A stretch of DNA of 64,000 nt from CAZWCX01 sp964632945 (GCA_964632945.1 CAZWCX010000008.1:43560-107559); one strand, 5' to 3'. Positions 9,229 through 18,998 are shown, counted from the first letter of the stretch. A program made the numbers and translations. The notes: a model not told the origin generated them from the sequence alone.

Positions 9229-10914
9229 ATGGCGCGTCGTCGCATTCTGGTCCTCGGTGGGGCGCTGGCGGGCCCCACGGCGGCCGCGCGCGCCCGCGAG
9301 ACCGACGAAGAGGCCCGGATCACCATCCTCACGCGCGAGGCGCGCGTCGCGTACGCTGCCGCGGGGCTGCCGTATCACCTCAGCGGAGAGGTCCGGTCGC
9401 TGGAGGCGCTGGATCGCGAGCGGGCCGAGTTTTTTCGCCGCGTCTACCGGATCGACGTCTGGGCCGGATGCGAGGCGACGGCGATCGACCCGTTTCGTCG
9501 CGTATTGGAGGTCCGCCGCAAGGGGGGCGTCCGCCGCTTGCCCTACGATGCGCTGATCTTCGCCCTGGGGGCCCGCGCCCGGGCGCCGGAGCCGGCGCTC
9601 ACCGGGGACAATGTGAACACGCTGCGCACCCTCGACCACGTCCTCCGGCTCGAAGAGGAATTGCGCCGCGGCCGTCGCCGGGTGGCGGTGATCGGGGCCG
9701 GTCTTCACGGCGTGGCGGTGGTGGACGGCCTGGTGCGGGGGGGCGCGGAGGTCACGCTGATCGAGCGCGCGCCGCGGATCCTGCCGCAGTTCGGAATCCA
9801 GGCGGCGCGGTTGGCCCACGAGGCGCTCGAGCGCCGGTGCGAGGTGATCCCCGGCGCCACCGTCGTCGACGCGACCGCCCGACGGGGACGGATTCGGTCC
9901 TTGCGCCTCTCGACGGACCGGGACGTTCCCGTCGATTTCGTCGTGCTGACCGCGGGGATCGCGCCCGCCACCGAACTGCTGGCGCGCGTCGGGGCGCATC
10001 TCGCCCCGGACGGGAGCGCGTACGTGACCGAGCGGGCGGAAACCTCGCTCGCGGGGATCTACGCGTGCGGAGTCTGCGTCTCCGTTCCTCACCTGTGGAG
10101 CGGCTTGCATCTTTGGAGCGCCCAGGGGGCGGTCGCCGACAAGACCGCCCAGGTCGCCGGCGCCAACGCGGCGGGCGGGGATGCCCGGCTCGCGCCGGTC
10201 GCCGGGACCATGATCCGACGCGTGCTCGACTGGACGGTGGCGCGTACCGGACTGACCGAGCGGGAGGCGCGCGCGCATGTGGGGGCGGACTTTCAGATGA
10301 CCACCGTCCACGCGCCGTCTCACGACCCGTATTTCCCCGACGCTCATCCGGTGCTCGTGCAGCTTTTCTGGGACCGCGCGAGCGGCCGCGTGCTCGGCGC
10401 GGAGGTCGCCGGCCGGTCGGGGGTGGACAAGCGGATCGACGTCGTCGCCGCCGCGCTGGCGGGAGGGCTCACGGTCGAAGACCTGGCCCGGACGGATTTC
10501 GCGTATGCGCCGCCCTACGGCTCCCAGCGCGACCCGGTGAACGTGGCCGCGACGGCGGCGGCGTGCGAGCGCGCGGGGCTCGTGCGCTTCGTCACCCCCG
10601 AGGAACTGCACGAACGGCTCGCGGATACCCTGGTCGTCGACGTGCGTGCGCGCGCCGACGCCCGGGAGGGAGGCATCCCGCGGGCGCGACGGCTGCCGCT
10701 CGAAGAATTGCGCGGCCGGTTTCGGACCCTGGACCGGCGCCGCGCCATCGCCACCTATTGCGATACCGGCCGGCGCGGCTATCTGGCCGCCCGCATCCTC
10801 GTCCAGAAGGGGTTCCGCGACGTCGTCAACCTGGAAGGCGGTTTCCGATCCTGGCGCCTGTCCGGATTGCCCGTCCAGGCGTCGCGCCGCCGGAAGAACG
10901 GCAGAAAGGAATGA
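9229..10914 (+). CDS. CoA-disulfide-reductase-like flavoprotein with C-terminal rhodanese domain
   Basis: 561 residues. An FAD/NAD(P)H disulfide oxidoreductase part (about 1-450) is followed by a rhodanese domain (about 465-550; active-site Cys in ATYCDTGRRG). The order matches CoADR-rhodanese fusions of sulfur and polysulfide metabolism. The first dinucleotide site is near the N-terminus (VLGGALAG) and the second is VAVIGAGLHGVAVV. Two key residues are altered: CoADR has Cys in the NCGLPY motif, here AAAGLPY, and the second FAD motif normally reads GD, here YACGVCVS. It may therefore be a redox-inactive derivative, or an NAD(P)H oxidase relying on the rhodanese Cys. A ribosome-binding site (GGAGGAG) precedes the ATG. 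It overlaps or abuts the flavin reductase gene, suggesting coupled expression. Confidence 0.85.
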   Translation: MARRRILVLGGALAGPTAAARARETDEEARITILTREARVAYAAAGLPYHLSGEVRSLEALDRERAEFFRRVYRIDVWAGCEATAIDPFRRVLEVRRKGGVRRLPYDALIFALGARARAPEPALTGDNVNTLRTLDHVLRLEEELRRGRRRVAVIGAGLHGVAVVDGLVRGGAEVTLIERAPRILPQFGIQAARLAHEALERRCEVIPGATVVDATARRGRIRSLRLSTDRDVPVDFVVLTAGIAPATELLARVGAHLAPDGSAYVTERAETSLAGIYACGVCVSVPHLWSGLHLWSAQGAVADKTAQVAGANAAGGDARLAPVAGTMIRRVLDWTVARTGLTEREARAHVGADFQMTTVHAPSHDPYFPDAHPVLVQLFWDRASGRVLGAEVAGRSGVDKRIDVVAAALAGGLTVEDLARTDFAYAPPYGSQRDPVNVAATAAACERAGLVRFVTPEELHERLADTLVVDVRARADAREGGIPRARRLPLEELRGRFRTLDRRRAIATYCDTGRRGYLAARILVQKGFRDVVNLEGGFRSWRLSGLPVQASRRRKNGRKE

Positions 10915-10919
10915 TCGAC

Positions 10920-11402
10920 ATGGACCCGAACGTCAAGACCAGCGTCCTGCGCAAGATGACCTACGGCCTCTGGGTGCTCTCCGCCGACCACCACGGGGAC
11001 CGCGAGGCGTCGACGGTGACCTGGGTGTCGCAGGCTTCGTTCACCCCGCCGCTCGTCACCGTCTGTCTCAAGATCGGGACTCACCTGCACGACGTCGTGG
11101 TCCAGTCCGGGGCGTTTGCGCTCCATTTGATCTCGGCGGACCAGAAGGACCTCGCCGGCGCGTTCACCCGGCCGACCCAGGTGACCGGGGACCGCATCGG
11201 CGGTCTTTCGTTCCGTCCCGGCGCCGCGACCGGCGCTCCGATCCTCGACGGTTTCGCCGCCTGGCTCGAGGCGCGCGTGACCGACACGGTGCGTCGCGGC
11301 GACCACGCCGTCATCGTCGCCGAAGTGGTCGAGGCGGGGCAGAAGGACCCCGATGCCGCGCCGCTGATCCTGGCGACCACCGGGTGGAACTACGGTGGGT
11401 AA
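10920..11402 (+). CDS. Flavin-reductase-like FMN-binding protein
   Basis: 160 residues of the flavin reductase-like split-barrel family (DIM6/NTAB type), which bind FMN and often pass NAD(P)H electrons to a partner. Conserved features include STVTWVSQASFTPPLVTV near the N-terminus and FALHLISADQ in the middle. Two starts are possible. The ATG at 10911 overlaps the upstream stop as ATGA but touches the ribosome-binding site AAAGGA; the ATG at 10920 is nine bases from it and is preferred. With the CoADR-like gene directly upstream, the pair may share one electron path. The substrate cannot be read from the sequence. Confidence 0.82.
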   Translation: MDPNVKTSVLRKMTYGLWVLSADHHGDREASTVTWVSQASFTPPLVTVCLKIGTHLHDVVVQSGAFALHLISADQKDLAGAFTRPTQVTGDRIGGLSFRPGAATGAPILDGFAAWLEARVTDTVRRGDHAVIVAEVVEAGQKDPDAAPLILATTGWNYGG

Positions 11403-11486
11403 GCGCGTGGGGAGTGCAGTCCTTGTCGGGACCCGCCGGATCGGGTAGGGTGAGCGTCTTGACCCCCGCCGAAGGAGTGCCATCCC

Positions 11487-12188
11487 GTGTCCCTCGCCGC
11501 GACTCCCGGACCCGCCGCCGATGACGCGGCGCCCGCCGTGTCCCCGGCCCTGGCGCCCGCCAAGCCTCGTCGGGGCCTGCTGCGCCGACTCTATGCCTGG
11601 GTCCTCACCTGGGCGGATCACCCTCACGCCTCCACGGCCCTCTTCGCGATTTCGTTCATCGAGTCCTCCTTCTTCCCGATCCCGCCCGATGTCCTGCAGG
11701 TCGCCATCACGCTGTCGAACCGGACCCGCGCCTGGCGTGAAGCCGCGATTTCGACGCTCGGTTCCGTGCTCGGCGGCGTGCTCGGCTATGCCATCGGCTG
11801 GCTGGTCTGGCAGGAGTGGGACGGTCTGCGGGAGTTTTGCTTCCGCTTCGTCTTCAAGCCTTCGACCTTCGAGATGGTCACGCGGATTTATCAGGAATAC
11901 GACGTCTGGTTCGTCTTCGTGGCCGCATTCACGCCGATCCCGTACAAGGTGTTCACCATCGCCGGAGGGGTGTGCGCCGTGACGCTGCCGGGGTTCATCG
12001 CCGCCTCCGCCTTGGGGCGCGCGGGACGATTTTTCCTGGTGGCGTGGCTGTTGCACCGTTACGGCGCCAAGGTGAAGGAGTTCCTGGAGAAGTACTTCGA
12101 ATGGGCGACCCTGGGCCTGGTCGTGGTCGGGGTCCTCGGTTACTTCTCCATCAAATGGGTCAACGCGTTGATCCACGCGCGCTTCTAG
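11487..12188 (+). CDS. YqaA-like VTT/DedA-superfamily membrane protein
   Basis: 233 residues with a Pro/Ala-rich cytoplasmic N-terminus and several membrane segments. The family signature is visible as ESSFFPIPPDVLQVA in a re-entrant loop, then SVLGGVLGYAIGWL, FTPIPYKVFTIAGG and FFLVAWLLHRYG. VTT-domain proteins move lipids or couple to the proton motive force; YqaA itself has no firm function. The start is GTG at 11487, nine bases after GAAGGAG. It follows the flavin reductase by 84 bases and precedes the sensor kinase by 66, so it could belong to one long plus-strand transcript. Confidence 0.85.
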   Translation: MSLAATPGPAADDAAPAVSPALAPAKPRRGLLRRLYAWVLTWADHPHASTALFAISFIESSFFPIPPDVLQVAITLSNRTRAWREAAISTLGSVLGGVLGYAIGWLVWQEWDGLREFCFRFVFKPSTFEMVTRIYQEYDVWFVFVAAFTPIPYKVFTIAGGVCAVTLPGFIAASALGRAGRFFLVAWLLHRYGAKVKEFLEKYFEWATLGLVVVGVLGYFSIKWVNALIHARF

Positions 12189-12254
12189 GATTCGCGCGCC
12201 GGCGACCGCCGCGCCATCCGGAGGGACCGCGGCTCGGCCGGCCGACGCGGGACG

Positions 12255-13994
12255 ATGGAAGGCAGGGTCCCGGTCATGTTGCGCCGCTTTCTCCTCTGTT
12301 TCCTGCCCGGCCTGGGTCTGCTCCTCGTCACGGTCTGGATGACCGATCGGCGGGATGTCGACTCCGCCTGCGCGGCATTCCGGGTGGATGCCGAGAACCT
12401 CGGTCGGTTGCAGGCGGAGATCATTCGCACCCAGGTCCGCGCCGTTCGGTCCGACCTGCTCCATTTGGCGGAACAACGCATCCTCCAGGACTTCCTCACC
12501 GCCGACACCCCGGAAGCCCGAGGGGCCGTGGCGGAGGAGTACCGGCTCTTCTGCGCCCGCAAGGGGATCTACGACCAGGTTCGCTTCCTGGATGCGACGG
12601 GTCGCGAGCGCGTGCGCGTGAATCGCGCGCAAGACCGGCCGCAGATCGTACCCGACGAGTCGCTTCAGGCGAAGGTGCAGCGCTACTACTTCCGGGAAGC
12701 CCGGGCGCTGCCGGCCGGAAGCGTCTATGTTTCCCCGTTCGATCTGAACGTGGAGCAGGACCGGATCGAAGTGCCGATCAAGTCGGTGATCCGGTTCGCC
12801 ACTCCGGTCATGGACGCGGCCGGCCGATTTCGCGGCATCGTCGTGCTGAACTACCTGGGCGCCGATCTGTTGCGCAAGTTCGACGAGATCTCGCGCGGAT
12901 TTCCCGGGTCGGTCCAATTGCTGGACCGGGACGGGGGTTGGCTGCGCGGACCGGAAACGGCCGCCGAGTGGGGATGGATGCTCGGCTCCGACCGATCGAT
13001 GGGCAAGGAACGGCCGGAGGCGTGGCGGCGGATCGCCGGGGCCGAGCACGGGTCGTTTCTCGACGCCGACGGATTGTACGCCTTCGAAAGCGTCGTGCTG
13101 CGGGCCGATCCCGCGGGGGACTCGACCGGGGCGCAGGCCCCGATGCTGAAGATCGTGGCGCATGTGCCGTGGGGAATTCTGCGCTCCCGCTCGCGGGTCC
13201 TGCGCGAGCGGATGGCGGTCGCGTCCCTGCTGGTTTCCGCCGTGCTGGCGATCCTCGCCTGGTTCCTCGCGCGCGCCCGCACCGCCCGCGAGGAAGCCCT
13301 CGCGCGCCTCCGCGACTCGGAAGCCCGGCTCCGCGTGCTCTCCCGCGCGCTCCTCACCGCGCAGGAGGAGGAATGCAAGCGCATTTCACGCGATCTCCAC
13401 GACGATCTCGGGCAGCTCTCGACCGCCCTGTGCCTGAGTCTGGAACGGCTGGGAATCCTGTCCGACGGTCCGCGTCGGGAGGCCGCGCTGGAGGATGCCC
13501 GCCGACAGGCCCAAGCCCTGCTGGAGCGGGTCCGCGACCTCGCGTCCCGCCTGCGCCCGCCGCTCCTCGACGACCTTGGACTCGGGGACGCGTTGCAGGA
13601 GCATCTGGCGGACTTCGAAGCCGACACGGGGATCGCGGTCGAATCCGAGCTGGACTCGGACCGGTCCGACCTGCCCCCGGAGATCGGCGGACAACTGTTC
13701 CGGATCGTCCAGGAGGCCTTGCGAAACGTCGCCCGACACTCCGGCGCCGCCCGGGTCCGGGTACGCCTCCGGACGGATGCCTCCGCCATCGAAGTTTCGG
13801 TGGAGGACGGCGGCCGAGGCTTCGACGCGTCCGCGGTCGCCGGGACCCTGGGTCTGACCGGCATGCGCGAGCGGGCCTCCCTGCTGGAGGGGGAGTTCCG
13901 GATCGAGACGGCGCCCGGGAAGGGCACGCGCGTCCGGGTCCGGATTCCGCGCTCCGCCCCGCAACCGGCGCCCCGGACGGAGGCGGTCGAATGA
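12255..13994 (+). CDS. Membrane sensor histidine kinase, NarX/DegS class (HisKA_3)
   Basis: 579 residues. A first membrane helix (about 12-28) and a second (about 315-335, VASLLVSAVLAILAWFLA) bracket a large periplasmic domain compatible with a CACHE-type small-molecule sensor. The HisKA_3 box reads EEECKRISRDLHDDLGQLS, with the phospho-accepting His in DLHDDLG. The ATPase domain has EALRNVARHSGA, EDGGRGFD and GLTGMRERA. This class pairs with NarL/LuxR regulators, and one follows immediately with a four-base ATGA overlap, which makes a cognate pair very likely. The start could also be the ATG at 12276 (MLRRFLLCF). The ligand is unknown. Confidence 0.9.
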   Translation: MEGRVPVMLRRFLLCFLPGLGLLLVTVWMTDRRDVDSACAAFRVDAENLGRLQAEIIRTQVRAVRSDLLHLAEQRILQDFLTADTPEARGAVAEEYRLFCARKGIYDQVRFLDATGRERVRVNRAQDRPQIVPDESLQAKVQRYYFREARALPAGSVYVSPFDLNVEQDRIEVPIKSVIRFATPVMDAAGRFRGIVVLNYLGADLLRKFDEISRGFPGSVQLLDRDGGWLRGPETAAEWGWMLGSDRSMGKERPEAWRRIAGAEHGSFLDADGLYAFESVVLRADPAGDSTGAQAPMLKIVAHVPWGILRSRSRVLRERMAVASLLVSAVLAILAWFLARARTAREEALARLRDSEARLRVLSRALLTAQEEECKRISRDLHDDLGQLSTALCLSLERLGILSDGPRREAALEDARRQAQALLERVRDLASRLRPPLLDDLGLGDALQEHLADFEADTGIAVESELDSDRSDLPPEIGGQLFRIVQEALRNVARHSGAARVRVRLRTDASAIEVSVEDGGRGFDASAVAGTLGLTGMRERASLLEGEFRIETAPGKGTRVRVRIPRSAPQPAPRTEAVE

Positions 13995-14638
13995 ACCGTG
14001 TCGCTCCCATCCGCGTCCTGGTGGCGGACGACCACGAGATCGTGCGGCAAGGTCTGGCGCAGATTCTCGAGGATACCCCCGGGGTAGAGGTCGTGGCCCA
14101 GACGGGATCCGCGGAACAGGTCGCCGCGCTCGTCGGGAGGTGCCTTCCGGACGTCCTCGTCCTGGACTACTGCATGCCGGACCTGGACGCGCCCGCGGTC
14201 ATCCAGCGGGTGCGCGCGGTCTTGCCGTCGGTGAAGATCCTGGTTCTGACGATCCACGAAAGCGTTCACTATGCCGCGCGCGCGTTGGAGTCGGGCGCGA
14301 ACGGATTCGTGGTCAAATCGGCCGCGGTGCGGGAATTGGTTGCCGCGATCCAGGCGGTGCACCGGGGCGAAGTCTTCCTGTCCTCGCGGATCCGCCGGCC
14401 GGGTTCCCATCCGGCGGGGAAAGGCAGAGAGACGAGGCTCGGAATCCCGTCGCTCTCGCCGCGCGAGTTCGAATTGCTGCGGATGTTGGGCGGCGGGCTC
14501 GGGCTGAAGGAGTGTGCGCGGCGGTTGGACGTTACGAGCAGCACGGCGTCGACGTACCGCGCCCGCCTGTTGGAGAAACTCTCGCTGCGCACCACGCCCG
14601 ACCTGATTCGTTTCGCCATCGAACACGGGATCGTCTAG
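13991..14638 (+). CDS. NarL/LuxR-family response regulator
   Basis: 215 residues with an intact receiver: VLVADDHEIVRQGL, the acceptor Asp in VLVLDYCMPD, and Lys in GFVVKSAAV. The LuxR helix-turn-helix occupies the C-terminal 60 residues (LSPREFELLRMLGG; STASTYRARLLEKLSL). Its ATG overlaps the stop of the sensor kinase (ATGA), so translation is probably coupled. Unlike the regulator at 8446 it has all phosphorylation residues and is a normal two-component output. Target promoters cannot be predicted here. Confidence 0.92.
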   Translation: MNRVAPIRVLVADDHEIVRQGLAQILEDTPGVEVVAQTGSAEQVAALVGRCLPDVLVLDYCMPDLDAPAVIQRVRAVLPSVKILVLTIHESVHYAARALESGANGFVVKSAAVRELVAAIQAVHRGEVFLSSRIRRPGSHPAGKGRETRLGIPSLSPREFELLRMLGGGLGLKECARRLDVTSSTASTYRARLLEKLSLRTTPDLIRFAIEHGIV

Positions 14639-14683
14639 TCCGGACTCTGCACCAACCGCTTCACGGTTCGCGAGCCATCCGGC

Positions 14684-14706
14684 GCCGGCCGTCCTCGCAG
14701 GCCGGC
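14684..14706. terminator. Inverted repeat between convergent genes, possible terminator
   Basis: GCCGGCC and GGCCGGC form a 7-base stem with a 9-base loop in the gap between the convergent regulator (ends 14638) and kinase (ends 14868). No T tract follows on either strand, so intrinsic termination is uncertain. The remainder of the 229-base gap shows nothing I recognise. Confidence 0.25.
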
Positions 14707-14867
14707 CGGAGCGGGACTGCCGCGCCCAGCCTGCGACACCGTGGGTCGCACGCCGGTCGCCGCGGCGGTGCCGGCTGCCGACGCGGCCAGGAGCGCGCGG
14801 GCGGGCCCCCCGGTGGACGGCGCCGCCGGGTCGATCCGGCGCGACGCCGGGGGGCCGCCAACCCGTC

Positions 14868-17800
14868 TCACCGCAGTCGATCCAGCAGGGCGGTCCAGCG
14901 CGCATCGCCGTGGAGGGGCTGCAGATCGGGCTCATGCGCATGGACGGCGCGTCCGGGTCCCCCCAGTCCGGCGGCCGTCTCGAGATGGTCGAAGGCACGG
15001 GAACGAAGGGCATGGGCCTCGGCCGCAGGCATGATGCGGGGCTCGGCGGCGGGCGCGTCGCGACCGCTCGAGGCGAGCGCGAGGATGCAGGCAAGGTGGT
15101 AGTGGGAGAGGGCGAGCAGGATCCTGCGGGAGGGGGATTCGAGCCGTGCGTCCCGGGCTTCCCGGGGGACGTCCCCCAGGATCGCCTCTGCGGCCGCCAG
15201 GGCCCGTTCGTAGGCGGATCGGGCTTCCGCGTAGCGCCCAGCCGCCAGGGCGCCGCCCGCGGCCGCAAGGTCGGCCGCCCAGGATCGATCTTCAGGCGCG
15301 AACGTCTTCAGGTCCGGTGCGGATCCGTCACGGAGGATCTTCCGGATCTCCGCGCGAGCCCGATCTGCGCAGGCCGGCCAGTCGCGGGCCGCATCTTCGT
15401 ACGCGGAGATCGCCTCGGCCGGGCGGTGTTGCGTTCGGTAGAGATTGGCCAGGTTCAAGAGCGCCTGAACGTACCCATTCGCCGCGGCATCCTTGAAATC
15501 CGCCTCGGCGCGCGCAAAGGCCGGGCGCGGATCCCGGCCCTCGGCGGCGTCCCGGACGCCCACGGACATCCAGGCAACGCCCCGGGCATTGTGCGCATGC
15601 CGATTTCCCGGGCGCCGCCGCAGTTCCTCGTCCGCGTCGGTAAGGGCGCGACGAAACGCGGGAATCGGATCCCCCCCGCGCGAGGCTTCGATCCGGCCCA
15701 AACGAATCAACAGGGCCGCCCGATGCAGGCGGCAGGGGACCAGGTTCGGCTCCAACTGCAGGGCTTGCTCGAAATCGACGCAGGCTTCCTCGATCATCGG
15801 GCGGGGATCGTGTCCGGCGGCCTCCCGGGATTCCGCCCATGCGGCCCGCACCTGCCCCCGATCCCGAAACCAGGCGGCCCGGGTCGGGTTTCGGCGGATG
15901 GCCTGGTCGAGATCGGCCAGCGCCGTCTCGAAGGCGGCGCGCGGGTCCGCCGCTCGCGCCGCCTGCGCCTCTCCCAGGAGTCGCGCGGCCGATGCGCGGT
16001 TGACGAGTGCGTCGAGGTGATCCGGACTTCGTCTCAGGGCGGCCCCCGCGTCGGCGATCGCCCGTTCATACGACGGTCGCGGATCGGCTCCCCGGGCCCC
16101 CTCGGCCGCCCCGAGTCGGACGTGGACCGCGCTCCGGTTGACGAGCGTGGGGATGTCGTTCGGAGTACGTTCCAGGACCTCGTTGCAGTCGTCGAGCGCG
16201 CGACCGAGATACGGCCGAGGGTCCAGTCCGCGGCCCGCGTCCGCTTCCGCGAGGCGGACCAACACTCCCGCCCGACCGTGCCGGACCATCAGGTTGTCGG
16301 GTTCCCGGTGGGCGACCTCCTCGAAGTCCGCCAAGGCGCGCTCGAACCAGGACCGGGGGTCCTGACCGGTCGCCGCGGCGAATTCGCCGCGGCGAAGATA
16401 GACCATGCCGCGTTCGTAGAGGACTCCCATCACCTTCGGCGCGTTCTGCACGGCCGCTTCCAGGTCGGTCTGAGCCCGCTCGTACCATGCGGTCGGATTC
16501 TGCCCGCGGGAGGCGTCCGCCTCGCCGCGCGCCAGCAGGGCCCGTCCGCGATTGCGGAGGGGGGTGAGTCGGTCCGGGACGCGGCGCAAGGCGTCGTCGA
16601 AGTCCGCAATCGCCGCTTCCAGGTCGGCCCGCGCGTCTTCCCCGCGGCTCGCGCGCACGATCGCCAGGGACAGCCGCACGCTCCCACGGTTGTAGAGCGG
16701 TTCCAGATGGTCCGGGTGGATATCGAGCGCGGCGTCGAAGTCGGCGCGAGCGAGCTCGAAACCGGCGCGCGGATCTTTCCCGTCGATAGCATCCGCGTCC
16801 GCTTCGCGAAGGCGGGCGATCCCGCGCACATTCAGCAGCGTCGGGGAGCGGGGATCCAGGCGGAGCCCCGCCGTGCACAACTCCATCGCCCTTCGGCACG
16901 CGTCTCGCGGGTCCTCCCCGCGCACCGATTCCCAATCCAACTGCTGCAGGATCACCAGGGCGGCATGGGTGTATCCGAGCGGGCTCGCCGGATCGATCTG
17001 GATGGTCGCATCGAATTCCGCCATGGCGCGGCGGATCCAGGGACGCGGATCCTCGCCCGTGCGGCTCCAGCGCTCCAGCCCGGCGGCGGCGAGCGACAGA
17101 CCGAGGGTGTTGCGGACCAGGGCGTCCCGCGGCCCGGCGCGGACGCAACGCTCGAGCGACTCCACCGCAGCGTCGAATCGCCGGAGCAGGTACAAGGCCT
17201 GACCCCGCAACCGGGATGCCTCCCGGCCCTCCGCCGATCCGAGGGTGTCGAGTGCGGCCTGCAGATTCGCCGCGCCGCTGCGATGAAGCAACGTCATCGC
17301 CTCGCCGAGCCGCCGCTCCTCCTCGCCGTAGCCGGCATCGGAGCCCGCCGCGGTCGCCGCGCGGATCAGGTCCTCCAAGGCCCCTTCGCGCAATGCCGCG
17401 GCCCCCGGCGGTTCGGCCGTGGCGGGAGAGAATTCGAGGCCATGGGTGGAAAACAGGGGATTCGGCAACGGGCGTCTCGCCAGGTAGCGCTCCAGGCGAA
17501 ATCGTCCGCGCAGGTACCAGGTGACCGCACGGTCGGGGGAGAGTCGACAGCCACGGTCCAGATCCGCTTCCGCGTCCGCGAGTTCCTGCGGCGACTGGGC
17601 CAGCAGGGCCTTCACCCGTCCGCACCAGGAATGGGCCGGCCCCAGCGCGGGGTCGGTCCGGCGTAGCGCCTCCAGCACCTCGAGAGGCTGGGCGGCAAGC
17701 GCCCGCCGCGCATCCGGTGGCAGGTGCACCCGGGCGACTTCCTCCTCGAATCGGGTGACCGAGGAGACCGCCTGCTCCAATTCGCGGAGCATTCGGCCAT

Positions 17801-18998
17801 GCGCCCGGGTGCGCGCGCCCCCGGCCGCGGCGATGGAGATCGCCACCGCGGCGAGCAGGCCGACGAGGCCGATGACGACCGCCCGCTGCCTCCGAAGCCG
17901 ACGGGCCAGCCGAGTCCATCCGGTTTCCGTCCAGGTCGCCAGGGGTTCCCCGGATTCCCACCGCGCGCAGTCCTCGGCCAGTTCCCGTGCCGAGCGGTAG
18001 CGGTCGTCCGGGTGTCGGGCCATGGCCCGGAGGCAAATCGCTTCGGCGCCCGGGTCGGTCGCCGGATGGACGAGGCGCGGAAGGGGCGGATCGGTCGCCT
18101 GCACGAGGCGCAGGACCTCCATCACGGAGCCGCCGGAATAGGGGGGACGCCCGCAAACCAGCTCGTACAGGATCGCCCCGATCTGGTACACGTCGCTGGT
18201 GGGGCCTGCATTCGCTGCGTTGCCGGACGCCTGCTCCGGGCTCATGTACGCCGGGGTTCCCATCAGCGCCCCGCTGCGGGTCAGTCGTTCCGCCCGTTCG
18301 GTTTCGAGGATACGGGCAAGGCCGAAGTCGGTCACGCGCGGCCGCCCTTCCCGCGTCACCAGGACATTCGCCGGTTTCAAGTCGCGGTGCACGATGCCCG
18401 ACTCGTGGGCGGCATGCAGCGCCTCGGCGATCTCGCGGGTGAGCCGAATCGCCGTAGCCGTTTCGATGCCTCGGCCGCCCGGGCCGGGCCGCCAGCCGGC
18501 GAGCGCGGGATTGGCGATGGCGCGATCGAGCCCGATCCCGTCCACGAGTTCCATGGCGAACCAGGTCGACTCCGGGTCTTCCCCCACGTTCACGACGGGA
18601 ACAATGCCGGGATGGCGGAGTCGGGCCGCCGCCCTGGCCTCGCGGCGAAAGCGCTCCGTCCAATCGGTGGATTCCGAAACGGGGAGGATCTTGACGGCGA
18701 AGAACGCCTGCAATTCGGGATGATGGGCGCGATACACGACGCCCATCCCGCCGCGGCCGAGCTCCTCGAGCAAGAGGTACGGGCCGATTCGCTTCCCGGG
18801 CGCGGGCCCCAGGGAGGCGGCGGGTCGTGCGATGGTTTCGCCGGGAAGCTCCGGGGGGCTGCCGGCACGAGTCGTGGAAGGGGGGCCGGTGGGTTCGGCC
18901 GGTTCGCCCATGCTGTCCCCCGCGAGGGTGGATGGGGGATGCCCGCTCGTTTGCGGGGAGTCCCGGTACCGCCGAAGGGTCGACGGGGATTCCGCCAT
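14868..18998 (-). CDS. Membrane Ser/Thr protein kinase with long TPR-like tail
   Basis: 1376 residues. The kinase domain (about 71-345) has all catalytic motifs: GRGGMG loop 81-86, AVKIL Lys 103, HRDLKPAN from 204, DFG 224-226 and TPAYMSPEQ. One membrane helix follows (about 373-393), so the kinase is cytoplasmic and the roughly 980-residue tail is probably outside. The tail is a run of TPR-like repeats. About twelve carry a linker of the form G-x-D-P-R-(P)-x-x-x-x-x-A joining helices, for example GKDPRAGFELA and GADPRPSYERA. Its start lies 24 bases after the HEAT gene's stop, so it probably ends the pckG-pfp-HEAT unit. A paralogue lies at 26975-30136. Bound ligands or partners are unknown. 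Confidence 0.9.
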   Translation of the reverse strand: MAESPSTLRRYRDSPQTSGHPPSTLAGDSMGEPAEPTGPPSTTRAGSPPELPGETIARPAASLGPAPGKRIGPYLLLEELGRGGMGVVYRAHHPELQAFFAVKILPVSESTDWTERFRREARAAARLRHPGIVPVVNVGEDPESTWFAMELVDGIGLDRAIANPALAGWRPGPGGRGIETATAIRLTREIAEALHAAHESGIVHRDLKPANVLVTREGRPRVTDFGLARILETERAERLTRSGALMGTPAYMSPEQASGNAANAGPTSDVYQIGAILYELVCGRPPYSGGSVMEVLRLVQATDPPLPRLVHPATDPGAEAICLRAMARHPDDRYRSARELAEDCARWESGEPLATWTETGWTRLARRLRRQRAVVIGLVGLLAAVAISIAAAGGARTRAHGRMLRELEQAVSSVTRFEEEVARVHLPPDARRALAAQPLEVLEALRRTDPALGPAHSWCGRVKALLAQSPQELADAEADLDRGCRLSPDRAVTWYLRGRFRLERYLARRPLPNPLFSTHGLEFSPATAEPPGAAALREGALEDLIRAATAAGSDAGYGEEERRLGEAMTLLHRSGAANLQAALDTLGSAEGREASRLRGQALYLLRRFDAAVESLERCVRAGPRDALVRNTLGLSLAAAGLERWSRTGEDPRPWIRRAMAEFDATIQIDPASPLGYTHAALVILQQLDWESVRGEDPRDACRRAMELCTAGLRLDPRSPTLLNVRGIARLREADADAIDGKDPRAGFELARADFDAALDIHPDHLEPLYNRGSVRLSLAIVRASRGEDARADLEAAIADFDDALRRVPDRLTPLRNRGRALLARGEADASRGQNPTAWYERAQTDLEAAVQNAPKVMGVLYERGMVYLRRGEFAAATGQDPRSWFERALADFEEVAHREPDNLMVRHGRAGVLVRLAEADAGRGLDPRPYLGRALDDCNEVLERTPNDIPTLVNRSAVHVRLGAAEGARGADPRPSYERAIADAGAALRRSPDHLDALVNRASAARLLGEAQAARAADPRAAFETALADLDQAIRRNPTRAAWFRDRGQVRAAWAESREAAGHDPRPMIEEACVDFEQALQLEPNLVPCRLHRAALLIRLGRIEASRGGDPIPAFRRALTDADEELRRRPGNRHAHNARGVAWMSVGVRDAAEGRDPRPAFARAEADFKDAAANGYVQALLNLANLYRTQHRPAEAISAYEDAARDWPACADRARAEIRKILRDGSAPDLKTFAPEDRSWAADLAAAGGALAAGRYAEARSAYERALAAAEAILGDVPREARDARLESPSRRILLALSHYHLACILALASSGRDAPAAEPRIMPAAEAHALRSRAFDHLETAAGLGGPGRAVHAHEPDLQPLHGDARWTALLDRLR

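Noticed and set aside
14635..14871. Short minus-strand open frame between the NarL-type regulator and the kinase
   Set aside because: Composition is that of noncoding GC-rich DNA, and it merely fills the gap between two convergent stops.
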